Positions 8,224 to 15,272 of a DNA stretch of 23,997 nucleotides are shown here, piece after piece (within the stretch, counting starts at the first letter, position 1; every line of letters begins with the position of its first letter). The notes beneath the pieces are model-generated. The model did not search any database, was not told the origin of the DNA, and worked only from the letters and a program-made list of their open reading frames with translations. The position numbers and the translations under genes were made by a program. Source of the DNA: Proteobacteria bacterium UBA6156 (GTDB taxonomy: Bacteria; Pseudomonadota; Alphaproteobacteria; UBA2136; UBA6156); assembly GCA_002422365.1 (NCBI GenBank), contig DIUO01000011.1, positions 1 through 23,997 of the forward strand, given 5' to 3'.

Positions 8224-10047
8224 CTACCGCAGCTTAATATGCAACTCCTTCAGCTGCTTTTCATCCACGGTGGCGGGCGCGCCCATCAGCAGGTCTTCGC
8301 CGCGCTGGGTCATCGGGAAGCCCACCACCTCGCGCACCATCGTGCTCTCGGCCAGCAGCATCACAATGCGCTCAATGCCCGGGGCGCAGCCGCCGTGGGG
8401 TGGCACACCGTACTGGAAGGCCTTCCACATCCCCCGGAACTTATCCTTCACCACCTCTTCGCCGTATCCGGCAATCTCAAAGGCTTTAATCATGGCCTCC
8501 GGCAAGTGGTTGCGCAACCCGCCGGAAAGCAACTCATACCCGTTGCACACCAAATCGTATTGCGTCGCCTTAATCTCCAGCGGGTCTTTGGTCATCAACG
8601 CCTCAAGCCCGCCCTGCGGCATGCTGAAGGGGTTGTGGCTGAAATCAATTTTGCCCGTAGCCTCGTCTTTTTCAAACATCGGGTAATCCACAATCCAGGC
8701 AAACTTAAACACGCCGCTGGCATTCAGCCCGCAGTCTTTGCCCAGCCGCACACGCAGGGGGCTGAGTATCTTATGTATCCCCGGCTCCTTGCCCGCTACA
8801 AAGAAGATCACTCCACCCTGCCCAACTCCGGCCCGGGCAAACATCGCCTTAATCTGGTCTTCGTTCACAAACTTGGTCAGCGGGCCACCAAAGCCATCGT
8901 CTTTCCAGGTAATATATCCGGGTGCCGCAGGCGCGCCCAGCTCGTCCTGGGCCCATTTGCCCACGCTGTCAAACCAGCTGCGCGGCTGGCTGGTGGCACC
9001 GGGCACCCCAATCATGCGGATAACCCCGCCATTGCCAATAATCCCCTTAAACACCCCAAATTCGCTCGCGGCCCACACATCGCTCACATCGGCAATCTCA
9101 AGCGGGCAGCGCAGGTCGGGCTTGTCGTTGCCGTATTTTAGCATCGAGTCGTTATAAGCAATGCGCACCCAAGGCCGCCCTTCCACGCTGCGGCCATCCG
9201 GGTTGCGGCCATTGCCGTCCCAGTCCTTAAATTCCTCAAAAATGCCGCCCAGCACATCTTCCACCAGCGCAAACACGTCGTCCTGCTCCACAAAGCTCAT
9301 TTCCAGGTCCAGCTGATAAAAATCCGTCGGACAACGGTCGGCGCGGGCGTCTTCGTCTCTAAAACACGGCGCTATCTGGAAGTACCGGTCAAAGCCCGCC
9401 ACCATCAGCAACTGCTTAAATTGCTGCGGCGCTTGCGGCAGCGCATAAAATTTGCCGGGGTGCAGGCGGCTGGGCACCAAAAAGTCGCGCGCGCCTTCCG
9501 GGCTGCTGGCGGTCAGTATCGGGGTCTGGAACTCCCGGAACCCGTGCCCCCACATCCGCTGGCGAATACTGGCAATCACGTCGCTGCGCAGCTTCAGGGT
9601 GTTGGCCACGTCGTCGCGGCGCAGGTCTAAAAAGCGGTAGGCCAGGCGCAGCTCTTCCGGCACGCTGTCGTCGGTCAGGGCATAGGGCAGGGGCTCGGCA
9701 CGGCCCAGCACGTCAAAGCCGGTCACTTCCACTTCCACCGCACCGGTGGGCAGGTTGGGGTTGGCCAGGCCTTCGCCGCGGGCCACCAGTTTGCCGTTCA
9801 CGCGTATCACGCTTTCCAGCCCGGTGTGGGTAATGGCCTCAATCACATCTTTACCCAGGGTGTCGGGCTTAAACACCACTTGGCACACCCCGCTGGTGTC
9901 GCGCAGGTCAATAAACACCACCCCGCCGTGGTCGCGGCGGCGGAAAATCCAACCCGACAGCCGGATATCCTGCCCCACATGGTCAAGGCGCGGTTGGCCG
10001 CAGGTCAGGGTTCTATAGGTGCCGTTCAGGGGCAGCGTGGCAGACAT
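8224..10047 (-). CDS. aspS: Aspartyl-tRNA synthetase
   Basis: Class IIb synthetase charging tRNA(Asp) in the cytosol. It begins with an OB-fold anticodon-binding domain (VGQDIRLSGWIFRRRDHGG), then the catalytic core with class II motif 2 FRDEDARADR (229-238), a GAD insertion and motif 3 GCAPGIERIV (553-562). About 607 residues from the start at 10047 (MSATLPLNG), close to the family length of about 590-600. Starts at 10062 and 10104 are in frame; 10104 falls inside the divergent palindrome at 10091-10106 and is unlikely. Many alphaproteobacterial AspRS enzymes are non-discriminating and also charge tRNA(Asn) together with GatCAB; this cannot be decided here. It has its own terminator, and the tsaE-amgK operon follows on the same strand. 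Confidence 0.95.
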   Translation of the reverse strand: MSATLPLNGTYRTLTCGQPRLDHVGQDIRLSGWIFRRRDHGGVVFIDLRDTSGVCQVVFKPDTLGKDVIEAITHTGLESVIRVNGKLVARGEGLANPNLPTGAVEVEVTGFDVLGRAEPLPYALTDDSVPEELRLAYRFLDLRRDDVANTLKLRSDVIASIRQRMWGHGFREFQTPILTASSPEGARDFLVPSRLHPGKFYALPQAPQQFKQLLMVAGFDRYFQIAPCFRDEDARADRCPTDFYQLDLEMSFVEQDDVFALVEDVLGGIFEEFKDWDGNGRNPDGRSVEGRPWVRIAYNDSMLKYGNDKPDLRCPLEIADVSDVWAASEFGVFKGIIGNGGVIRMIGVPGATSQPRSWFDSVGKWAQDELGAPAAPGYITWKDDGFGGPLTKFVNEDQIKAMFARAGVGQGGVIFFVAGKEPGIHKILSPLRVRLGKDCGLNASGVFKFAWIVDYPMFEKDEATGKIDFSHNPFSMPQGGLEALMTKDPLEIKATQYDLVCNGYELLSGGLRNHLPEAMIKAFEIAGYGEEVVKDKFRGMWKAFQYGVPPHGGCAPGIERIVMLLAESTMVREVVGFPMTQRGEDLLMGAPATVDEKQLKELHIKLR

Positions 10048-10090
10048 GGCATACACTCTCATTGCTTCGGCAGCACTTTTCTCTTTCCGG

Positions 10091-10106
10091 GCTTGACGTG
10101 TCAAGC
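10091..10106. promoter_or_regulatory. Palindrome between divergent aspS and ankyrin gene
   Basis: GCTTGAC-GT-GTCAAGC is a perfect inverted repeat with 7-bp arms and a 2-nt spacer. It holds TTGACG on the plus strand and the consensus -35 TTGACA on the minus strand, so it could serve as a shared -35/operator region for both genes. A good -10 for aspS at 17 nt is not evident. Confidence 0.5.
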
Positions 10107-10123
10107 CATTCCATCAATATCTT
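10093..10123 (+). promoter_or_regulatory. Candidate promoter of the ankyrin gene
   Basis: TTGACG (10093-10098) and TATCTT (10118-10123) are separated by 19 nt, longer than ideal. The TATCTT box ends 6 nt before the ATG at 10130, so a leaderless transcript is possible; no Shine-Dalgarno is present. Confidence 0.4.
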
Positions 10124-10129
10124 TGCACC

Positions 10130-11284
10130 ATGCAACGCCCATCATTCTTGTCTCATCCCGCCATAGCCCGCTGGCAAGGGCGGCTGGGGCAGTTGCTCAG
10201 CCGCCCGCAGGGCGCGCCTTTGGCCATGCCGCACTGGCTTTCCGGCAAGGTGGTGCTGGTGCTGCTGCTGGCGGTGGCGCTGGTGGGCATCCTGGCGCTG
10301 GCCCGCCTGGTGTTCTCCCCGGCCGACTCCTCCTCGTCCAACACCCTCGGCTACCGCCCGCAGCTCCCGGCGTACGAGTCCACCTACCCCATGCAAGTCT
10401 TCAGCACGCGCAGCCCGGCGCGGCATACGGTGTTCACGCTGCCGGAAAACACCCTCAGCACCTTTAAAACACTCACACCGGAGCAAATCAAAAACGCCCG
10501 CCTCATCACCCCCACCAGCCTGCAAGATGTCGGCGAAATGAAAGAACGCGCCCGCCTGGCCCAGCTCGGCTACGCCTGGTCGGTCAATGGGTTCTTCGAG
10601 GCCGCCCGCAAAGGCGATCTCGACGCCCTGGCGTCCTACCTCAAGGCGGGTATGCCGGTCATGTCGCGCAATGCCTTTTCCTCCACCGCCCTTATCGCGG
10701 CGGCCGAGGCCAACCAGATGGAAGCCGTCAAGCTGCTCGTCGCCGCCGGGTCCGACATCAACGGCGCCACCACCAATCTCGAAACCGCCCTCCACCGCAC
10801 CATTGCCCTGGGCCTGCCGGAGATGAGCTCGCTGCTGCTGGCGGCTGGCGCCAAGCCCGACGCCGCCACCCTCGACGGCTGGACTCCCTTGTTCAACGCG
10901 GTGGAAACCAACAACCTCGCCATGGCCCAACTGATTGTGCGCGCCGGGGCCAAGCCCAACCGGCAAGACCGTTTCGGCAACACCCCCTTAATGATGGCCA
11001 CCCGCAAGAACGCCGTCGACATGGCGCGCATGCTCATCAAGCTGGGTGCCGATACCAACCTGCTCGACCTCACCGGCCGCAGCGCCTTGTCCTACGCCGT
11101 CAGCGGCAGTTATTACCAAATGGCCAAAATGCTATTAGAAAACGGCGCCAACGCCACCCGGCCCGACCGCAACGGCCTGACCCCCATGGATATTGCCCTG
11201 GCCAACAACGACCACGCCATTGCCAACCTGCTGCTGGCCAACGGCGCGCGGCGCACCAATGTGCTGGGCCGTCCCTCCCGCTAA
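10130..11284 (+). CDS. Membrane-anchored ankyrin-repeat protein
   Basis: 384 residues. An N-terminal cytosolic segment is followed by one hydrophobic helix at about 41-62 (VVLVLLLAVALVGILALARL), then a linker and about seven ankyrin repeats from residue 154 to the end, with recurring A-L-x-x-A, L-L-x-x-G-A and G-x-T-P/A-L signatures (for example GWTPLFNA at 250, GNTPLMMA at 283). Positive residues before the helix predict that the repeats face the periplasm. Ankyrin repeats bind proteins; no catalytic domain is visible and the partner is unknown. It is transcribed divergently from aspS. The start at 10130 has a -10-like TATCTT six nt upstream and no ribosome binding site. The fold is clear, the function is not. 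Confidence 0.9.
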   Translation: MQRPSFLSHPAIARWQGRLGQLLSRPQGAPLAMPHWLSGKVVLVLLLAVALVGILALARLVFSPADSSSSNTLGYRPQLPAYESTYPMQVFSTRSPARHTVFTLPENTLSTFKTLTPEQIKNARLITPTSLQDVGEMKERARLAQLGYAWSVNGFFEAARKGDLDALASYLKAGMPVMSRNAFSSTALIAAAEANQMEAVKLLVAAGSDINGATTNLETALHRTIALGLPEMSSLLLAAGAKPDAATLDGWTPLFNAVETNNLAMAQLIVRAGAKPNRQDRFGNTPLMMATRKNAVDMARMLIKLGADTNLLDLTGRSALSYAVSGSYYQMAKMLLENGANATRPDRNGLTPMDIALANNDHAIANLLLANGARRTNVLGRPSR

Positions 11285-11393
11285 CCGCTGCGCGCGCCGC
11301 AGCGGCGGCAGTCGTCACGCTTTCGCCACAATCCTCGGCACTCATGTGGGGCCCCCTCTCGCCGCTGCGGTGCAAAGCGTATAGGGTGGCGTT

Positions 11394-12125
11394 ATGCAAA
11401 GTGTAGCCGCCTATTTCGACATCGCCGAGGCCTCCGACCTCAACTGGGCCCACCGTATTAACACGGTGGCCAAGCTGGAGGCCGCGCTGGCCGACCCCAC
11501 CCTCCACGTTATCGAAGCCAACATCACCTTCGGCGCCTCCGACGCCACCCCGCTGGTGGCCGAAGCCGGCTGCGTGGCCGAGCTCGACGCCGCCACCCTC
11601 ATCGCCGCCGCCAACCGCGCAGGCAAAGCCCTCAAGCTAGATTTCCACGGCCCCGCCGCCATCGAACCCACCCTCGCCGTGCTGCGTTTGCTCAAGCCGG
11701 ATGTCCCGCTGATCCTCCACGCCGATATCTTCGCGCTGCTGGCAGGCGGCCCCGAAGCCGACACCGAAGCCGACACTGCGGAAAGCCTGGAACCCGAACA
11801 ATTCCTCCGCCTCTGCCAATATTCCTGCCCCGGCGCGGTGCTCAGCCTGGGCTGGAGCCTCAAACGCGCCAGCGATGCCGATGGCCGGGTCGAAGACGCC
11901 CTCATCGAGCAAGTTTCGCAAATGCTCACCAAAAACTTAGGCCCGGTCAATTATGCCATGGAGATCCGCGCAGGCTACACCCCCGCCCGCGCGAGCGGGG
12001 CGGAGCACGGCGCCGCCCTTATCTTCGACCCCTTCCCGCCCGAGGCTCCCACCGTCGGCCAGCGCCTGCAGGGCGTGGGCAGCAACGTGGTGCCGCTGCA
12101 GCCGCGCAGCCGCCAGGTCGCCTAG
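11394..12125 (+). CDS. FAM151/menorin-like protein (DUF2181)
   Basis: 243-residue protein that appears cytosolic, with no signal peptide. I recognise the pattern of the FAM151/menorin family: LNWAHRINTVAKLEAAL (16-32), VIEANITF, a TPLVAEAG segment, LKLDFHGP (about 80-87), VPLILHADIF and VLSLGWSL. The order W-x-H-x-x-N, IEA-x-I, LKLDF and the final LGW matches the family, which is related to GDPD-like TIM barrels. Biochemical activity is not established for bacterial members. A 12-nt direct duplication (11754-11765 and 11766-11777) encodes EADTEADT within the barrel region. The gene stands alone after the ankyrin gene; AGGGTGG before the ATG may be a weak ribosome binding site. The family assignment is from memory of its motifs. 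Confidence 0.65.
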   Translation: MQSVAAYFDIAEASDLNWAHRINTVAKLEAALADPTLHVIEANITFGASDATPLVAEAGCVAELDAATLIAAANRAGKALKLDFHGPAAIEPTLAVLRLLKPDVPLILHADIFALLAGGPEADTEADTAESLEPEQFLRLCQYSCPGAVLSLGWSLKRASDADGRVEDALIEQVSQMLTKNLGPVNYAMEIRAGYTPARASGAEHGAALIFDPFPPEAPTVGQRLQGVGSNVVPLQPRSRQVA

Positions 12126-12195
12126 CCCAAAAGGGGCTCCCGCAACGTGGGGCGCAAGCGGTACGCAGCGGCTCAAACCTCCGCCGCAGGTGGCT

Positions 12196-12222
12196 TGCAG
12201 GTGTTTTCCTGCATTTCTTTCT
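12196..12222 (+). terminator. Weak terminator-like hairpin after the FAM151-like gene
   Basis: TGCAGG (12196-12201) pairs with CCTGCA (12208-12213) across a TGTTTT loop, followed by TTTCTTTCT. The stem is short and the T-run is interrupted. Confidence 0.4.
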
Positions 12223-12285
12223 AAAAAACAGCATCCCTAATCTTGCCGTCCGCCCTACTTTGGGGCATTGTCCGCCTCAAATAAA

Positions 12286-12331
12286 TGTACGCCATCTGTA
12301 CATAAACGTGTTAATAAGATAGTTATATAAC
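12286..12331 (+). promoter_or_regulatory. AT-rich upstream region of ihfB with inverted repeat
   Basis: TGTAC-N7-GTACA (12286-12302) is a perfect 5-bp inverted repeat in an AT-rich stretch ending in TTATATAAC (12323-12331), which contains possible -10 hexamers. It lies directly upstream of ihfB and probably contains its promoter, but no convincing -35/-10 pair can be fixed. The repeat may be an operator. Confidence 0.35.
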
Positions 12332-12352
12332 GTAAAAGAGGGGATCAAAGCT

Positions 12353-12631
12353 ATGACCAAATCCGAACTTATCCAGAAACTTGCAGGTAACCACCCGGAT
12401 CTCCGCGCCGACGACCTCGAAAAGCTCGTCAACACCATTTTTGAAGAAATCACCACCACCCTGGTCGAGGGCGGCCGTGTCGAACTCCGTGGTTTCGGTG
12501 CCTTTTCGGTGCGCGAGCGCGCCGCCCGCAAAGGCCGCAACCCCCGCACCGGTGTGGCCGTCAACGTGCCCGCCAAGCGCGTGCCGTTCTTCAAAACGGG
12601 TAAAGAGCTCCGCACCCGCATCAACAAATAG
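12353..12631 (+). CDS. ihfB: Integration host factor beta subunit
   Basis: 92-residue DNA-bending protein of the HU/IHF family. The N-terminus MTKSELIQKLA is characteristic of IhfB; the beta-arm segment with RGFGAFSVRERAARKGRNPRTG carries the proline that intercalates into DNA, followed by VPFFKTGKELR. It is full length. IHF works as a heterodimer with IhfA, which is not in this window, in recombination, replication and promoter architecture. GAGGGG about 10 nt before the ATG is the ribosome binding site. It is monocistronic, with a hairpin overlapping the stop codon and a strong terminator. Confidence 0.93.
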   Translation: MTKSELIQKLAGNHPDLRADDLEKLVNTIFEEITTTLVEGGRVELRGFGAFSVRERAARKGRNPRTGVAVNVPAKRVPFFKTGKELRTRINK

Positions 12632-12650
12632 CTTATCTCAATATAAGCTA
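12629..12650 (+). other. Hairpin overlapping the ihfB stop codon
   Basis: TAGCTTAT (12629-12636) and ATAAGCTA (12643-12650) form a perfect 8-bp stem with loop CTCAAT, followed by TTTT. The first three bases are the TAG stop of ihfB. It could be an extra terminator or an mRNA 3'-end structure. Confidence 0.6.
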
Positions 12651-12674
12651 TTTTCCTGCCTAACCGCAGCCCAC

Positions 12675-12696
12675 AGCCCCCACCGGGGGCTTTTTT
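12675..12696 (+). terminator. Rho-independent terminator of ihfB
   Basis: GCCCCC (12676-12681) and GGGGGC (12685-12690) form a stem with loop ACC, followed by six T. Confidence 0.9.
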
Positions 12697-12700
12697 GTGC

Positions 12701-12710
12701 TACATATAAT
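12701..12710 (+). promoter_or_regulatory. -10-like sequence before the Pro-rich protein gene
   Basis: TACATATAAT contains TATAAT (12705-12710) only 2 nt before the ATG at 12713, and TACATA (12701-12706) 6 nt before it. If TATAAT is used, transcription would start inside the annotated start codon, so either TACATA is the real -10 or the start codon lies downstream. Confidence 0.35.
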
Positions 12711-12712
12711 CT

Positions 12713-13285
12713 ATGTGGGGTGTCCGGCTTTTGTGTGTCATCGCGGCAGCGCCGCTGCTGCTGGCGCCGGTGCGCTTAAACGACTCCTCCCCCGCCTTTT
12801 TCCCCCCCTCCCAATCCCCCGCACAGGCGGCCTACAGTTTACCGGCTGCGGTACCGCTGGTCACACCTACCGTCATTCCGGTGTCGCCGTCGTTTTTGCC
12901 GGTGTCGCCGGTTGCCCCGGCGCCTTCTCTCAATTTGCCGCAAGCGGAACCCCCGGCCCAACCGCCGGCCCAACCGCCGGTGGTTATCCAAAAAATATAT
13001 ATGCCCGCCCCCACCGGTATGCCGCTTAAGCACGCCGCACTCTGCCAGCGGGCCATGGTGCTGGTGCAAGAGCTCGCGCTGCTCAGCTACCAGCAAAAGC
13101 AGGCGCAGGGGCTGTTCGGGCTGGCCACGGTGGCAGCGGCTGGCGCCGGGCAGGCCACCGCGCAACAGTGGCCCAACCTTACGGCGTTCAACCAGGCTTC
13201 GCGCAACCTTCCCTGGGTCTATCCTCATAAGGCCGAGCTCACGCAGGCCGTCTCCGCCGCCCGCTCGCTGTGCCGCAAAAGCTAA
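12713..13285 (+). CDS. Secreted or periplasmic Pro-rich protein, function unknown
   Basis: 190 residues. The N-terminus (about 1-20, VRLLCVIAAAPLLLAP) looks like a signal peptide or membrane anchor. A low-complexity region rich in Pro, Val, Ser and Ala (about 27-90) has short repeats such as PVSP and PPAQ; a 12-nt direct repeat (12953-12976) encodes part of it. The C-terminal half (about 100-190) is more ordinary, helical in character, with cysteines at about 113 and 187 that could form a disulfide. I do not recognise a family. The Pro-rich spacer suggests the C-terminal domain is held away from the membrane. There is no Shine-Dalgarno, and the start is uncertain because the -10-like box nearly touches the ATG. 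Confidence 0.65.
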   Translation: MWGVRLLCVIAAAPLLLAPVRLNDSSPAFFPPSQSPAQAAYSLPAAVPLVTPTVIPVSPSFLPVSPVAPAPSLNLPQAEPPAQPPAQPPVVIQKIYMPAPTGMPLKHAALCQRAMVLVQELALLSYQQKQAQGLFGLATVAAAGAGQATAQQWPNLTAFNQASRNLPWVYPHKAELTQAVSAARSLCRKS

Positions 13286-13325
13286 CCCACCGGGCCCATA
13301 ATCAGGCCCATAATGCCGCCATGCA

Positions 13326-13353
13326 TTGACAATCCGCCCCCACCCGTTACACT
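13326..13353 (+). promoter_or_regulatory. Promoter of the MipA/OmpV gene
   Basis: Consensus -35 TTGACA (13326-13331) and -10 TACACT (13348-13353) with a 16-nt spacer. The predicted leader of about 35 nt contains the palindrome TAACCGGTTA (13364-13373) and a GGAG ribosome binding site. Confidence 0.7.
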
Positions 13354-13394
13354 TGCCCCAACATAACCGGTTACCCACAACAGGAGTCCACGTC

Positions 13395-14177
13395 ATGACA
13401 ATCCGCATCCTCGCAGGCACCGCCCTGGCGGCCACCATCTTGCTGGCCACAGGCGCCCATGCCCAAAGCTATGCCCAAACCGAAAAGCCCATGTTCACCC
13501 TCGGCGCAGGTGTGGTCGTGGCGCCCGAATACTCCGGCAGCGACAGCTACGACACCTACGCCCTGCCGCTCATCAGCTTCGAGCGCGAAATTTCTCCCGG
13601 CAATACCGTCTACCTCAAGGGCCTCAACGCCGGGCTCGACCATGCGCTGGACGAACGCCTCAGCGTCGGCCTGATGGCCTCCTACCGCTTCGACCGTGAA
13701 AGCGACGACAGCACCTCGCTTGCTGGCATGCGCGATGTCGACGCCGCCATCGAAATCGGCCCCAAAGTCCGCCTGCAAGCCACTCCGCAACTGGGCTTCG
13801 AGGCCACCATGCTGGTCGACACCGCCAACAGCCACAATGGCTTCACCGGCCGTGCTGGCGCCGACTACGCCATGCCCCTGTCGGAAGTCACCATGCTCAC
13901 CTTCAGCGGCGGCGTAAACTACGGCAGCGAAGATTTTGTCGAAACCTACTACGGCGTCACCGCCGCCGAGGCCCGTGTGGGCCGCCCGGCCTACAGCCCG
14001 GATGCCGGCTTTACCCACCTCGACGCCGGTGTCGGCGTGCGCCACAGCTTCACCCCCAACTGGAGCGTGCAAGGCCGCCTGGCCGCCGACTACCTGCTGG
14101 GCGACACCGCCGACAGCCCGCTGGTCAAAGACGAGTTCCAGCCCAAGCTGATGCTCGGCCTGGCCTACAGCTTCTAA
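13395..14177 (+). CDS. MipA/OmpV family outer-membrane protein
   Basis: 260 residues. A cleavable signal peptide (MTIRILAGTALAATILLATG, cleavage after AHA at about 23) leads into a beta-barrel. Family features include GAGVVVAPEYSGSDSYDTYALPLISFE near the mature N-terminus, ETYYGVTAAEA with a following YSPDAGF, and a C-terminal strand ending in phenylalanine (LGLAYSF), the usual signal for outer-membrane insertion. E. coli MipA bridges MltA and PBP1B; OmpV members in other bacteria act as adhesins or porins, so the exact role is open. GGAG lies 9 nt before the ATG at 13395, which makes that start better than a frame extension to 13326, where the -35 box sits. It has its own promoter and terminator. 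Confidence 0.9.
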   Translation: MTIRILAGTALAATILLATGAHAQSYAQTEKPMFTLGAGVVVAPEYSGSDSYDTYALPLISFEREISPGNTVYLKGLNAGLDHALDERLSVGLMASYRFDRESDDSTSLAGMRDVDAAIEIGPKVRLQATPQLGFEATMLVDTANSHNGFTGRAGADYAMPLSEVTMLTFSGGVNYGSEDFVETYYGVTAAEARVGRPAYSPDAGFTHLDAGVGVRHSFTPNWSVQGRLAADYLLGDTADSPLVKDEFQPKLMLGLAYSF

Positions 14178-14193
14178 GGCAGAAGAGTGAAAG

Positions 14194-14217
14194 AAGGGGG
14201 CGCAAGCCCCCTTTCTC
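14194..14217 (+). terminator. Terminator of the MipA/OmpV gene
   Basis: AAGGGGGC (14194-14201) and GCCCCCTT (14206-14213) form an 8-bp stem closed by a GCAA tetraloop, followed by TCTC; the T-tract is short. Confidence 0.8.
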
Positions 14218-14227
14218 ATCAAAAACC

Positions 14228-14291
14228 ACGAAGCACCCAAACACCAAACACCAAAAACTAAACACTAAACACCAAACACGAAACACGAAGC
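14228..14291 (+). repeat. Degenerate ACNAAAC heptamer array in the uppP leader
   Basis: Nine head-to-tail units, eight of 7 nt and one of 8 nt (14235-14242): ACGAAGC, ACCCAAAC, ACCAAAC, ACCAAAA, ACTAAAC, ACTAAAC, ACCAAAC, ACGAAAC, ACGAAGC. The last unit ends exactly at the ATG of uppP. The strand is almost free of G. The same consensus occurs inside pheS at 17237-17264. Confidence 0.85.
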
Positions 14292-15083
14292 ATGTACCTC
14301 CAAGCCATCCTCCTCGGTATTATAGAAGCCGCCACCGAATTCCTCCCCGTCTCCAGCACCGGCCACCTCATCCTCATGGCGCACGTGTTGGGCTTTCAGG
14401 GCGTGGGGGCCGATGTCTTCAAGGTCGCCATCCAAATGGGCGCGGTGCTGGCCGTCTGCGTGCTCTATTTCAGCAAGCTGTGGGGGGTGTTTATCGGCCT
14501 GCCCACCCAGCCGCAGGCCCGGCGCTTTGCCACGGCGGTGCTGCTGGCCTTTTTGCCTGCCGCCGTGCTGGGGGCTTTGCTGCATGGCTATATTAAAGAA
14601 GTCCTCTTCTCCCCCTACGTCGTCTGCGTCGCCTTGGTGGTCGGCGGCTTTGCCATTCTGCTGGCCGAAAAATTCGCCCCCAAACCCCACATCACCGCGG
14701 TCGAAGCTATGTCCTGGCGCACCAGCCTCAAGGTCGGCCTTTGCCAGTGCCTGGCGCTCATCCCCGGCGTCAGCCGCAGCGGCGCCACCATCCTGGGGGG
14801 CCTTATGCTCGGCCTCAACCGTCAAACGGCCACCGAGTTCTCCTTCTTCCTCGCCATTCCCACCATGCTCGGCGCCACGGTGTACGACCTTTACAAAAAC
14901 CGCGACGCCCTCAACGCCGACGACCTCTCCCTCATCGCCGTGGGATTCATCACCGCTTTTCTGGTGGCGCTGCTGGTGGTCAAATGGGCGGTGGGTTTTA
15001 TCGCCCGCCACGGGTTTGCCCCCTTCGCCTACTACCGCATTGCCTTGGGCAGTCTCGGCCTGCTGGCGCTTTATCTGGTGTAA
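14292..15083 (+). CDS. uppP: Undecaprenyl-diphosphate phosphatase
   Basis: Polytopic inner-membrane enzyme (BacA family) that dephosphorylates undecaprenyl pyrophosphate to recycle the lipid carrier of peptidoglycan synthesis. The 263-residue protein has both active-site signatures, EATEFLPVSSTGH (12-24) and PGVSRSGAT (158-166), and about eight hydrophobic segments. The family is usually 265-275 residues. No ribosome binding site precedes the ATG, which abuts the heptamer array; no promoter was recognised either. The TAA stop codon is formed by the first three bases of the MITE-like element, so the natural C-terminus may have been trimmed or replaced by a few residues, although the last helix seems present. 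Confidence 0.94.
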   Translation: MYLQAILLGIIEAATEFLPVSSTGHLILMAHVLGFQGVGADVFKVAIQMGAVLAVCVLYFSKLWGVFIGLPTQPQARRFATAVLLAFLPAAVLGALLHGYIKEVLFSPYVVCVALVVGGFAILLAEKFAPKPHITAVEAMSWRTSLKVGLCQCLALIPGVSRSGATILGGLMLGLNRQTATEFSFFLAIPTMLGATVYDLYKNRDALNADDLSLIAVGFITAFLVALLVVKWAVGFIARHGFAPFAYYRIALGSLGLLALYLV

Positions 15084-15247
15084 AGCTGTTTAACTTATTT
15101 TTGATACAGGATGACGGAGATGAAAAGCTGGCTGGTTAAGACAGAAAAAGTGGCTAATATGGGGCATATTCGACACCTTTTTATGGCTTAATCCAGACGG
15201 GTTTTCAGCCCGTTCAGGCTGTATCAAAAATAAGTTAAACAGCTTTA
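15081..15247. mobile_element. MITE-like element with 29-bp perfect terminal inverted repeats
   Basis: Positions 15081-15109 and 15219-15247 are exact reverse complements over 29 bp; the left end begins TAAAGCTGTTTAACTTATTT. The element is 167 bp and has no transposase. The outermost bases are TA on both sides, compatible with a TA target duplication as in IS630/Tc1-mariner-type elements. The interior is AT-richer than its surroundings, contains a small hairpin ACGGG...CCCGT (15197-15214) and an open 26-codon frame (15111-15191) without a ribosome binding site. The left end supplies the stop codon of uppP. The transcribed repeats could fold into a long hairpin and act as a terminator in either direction. 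Confidence 0.8.
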
Positions 15248-15261
15248 AAGCTATTTAACCT
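15246..15261 (+). repeat. Degenerate second copy of the element end
   Basis: TAAAGCTATTTAACCT matches the left end of the adjacent element (TAAAGCTGTTTAACTT) at 14 of 16 positions and shares the TA at its right border, back to back. No matching right end was found before rpmI. Its first 13 bases equal the sequence at the trxA stop codon (24-12, minus strand). Confidence 0.5.
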
Positions 15262-15272
15262 CCTAAAACCGC

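Noticed and set aside
14178..14193. Similar sequences after the mipA and pheS stop codons (CTAAGGCAGA then GAGT)
   Set aside because: Only about 14 nt, with one gap, and no surrounding structure; chance is a sufficient explanation.
14265..15011. 248-codon minus-strand frame opposite uppP
   Set aside because: Shadow of uppP; low-complexity Gly/Glu/His composition.
15111..15191. 26-codon frame within the MITE-like element (MTEMKSWLVKTEK...)
   Set aside because: No ribosome binding site and too short to judge; noted in the element entry but not called a gene.
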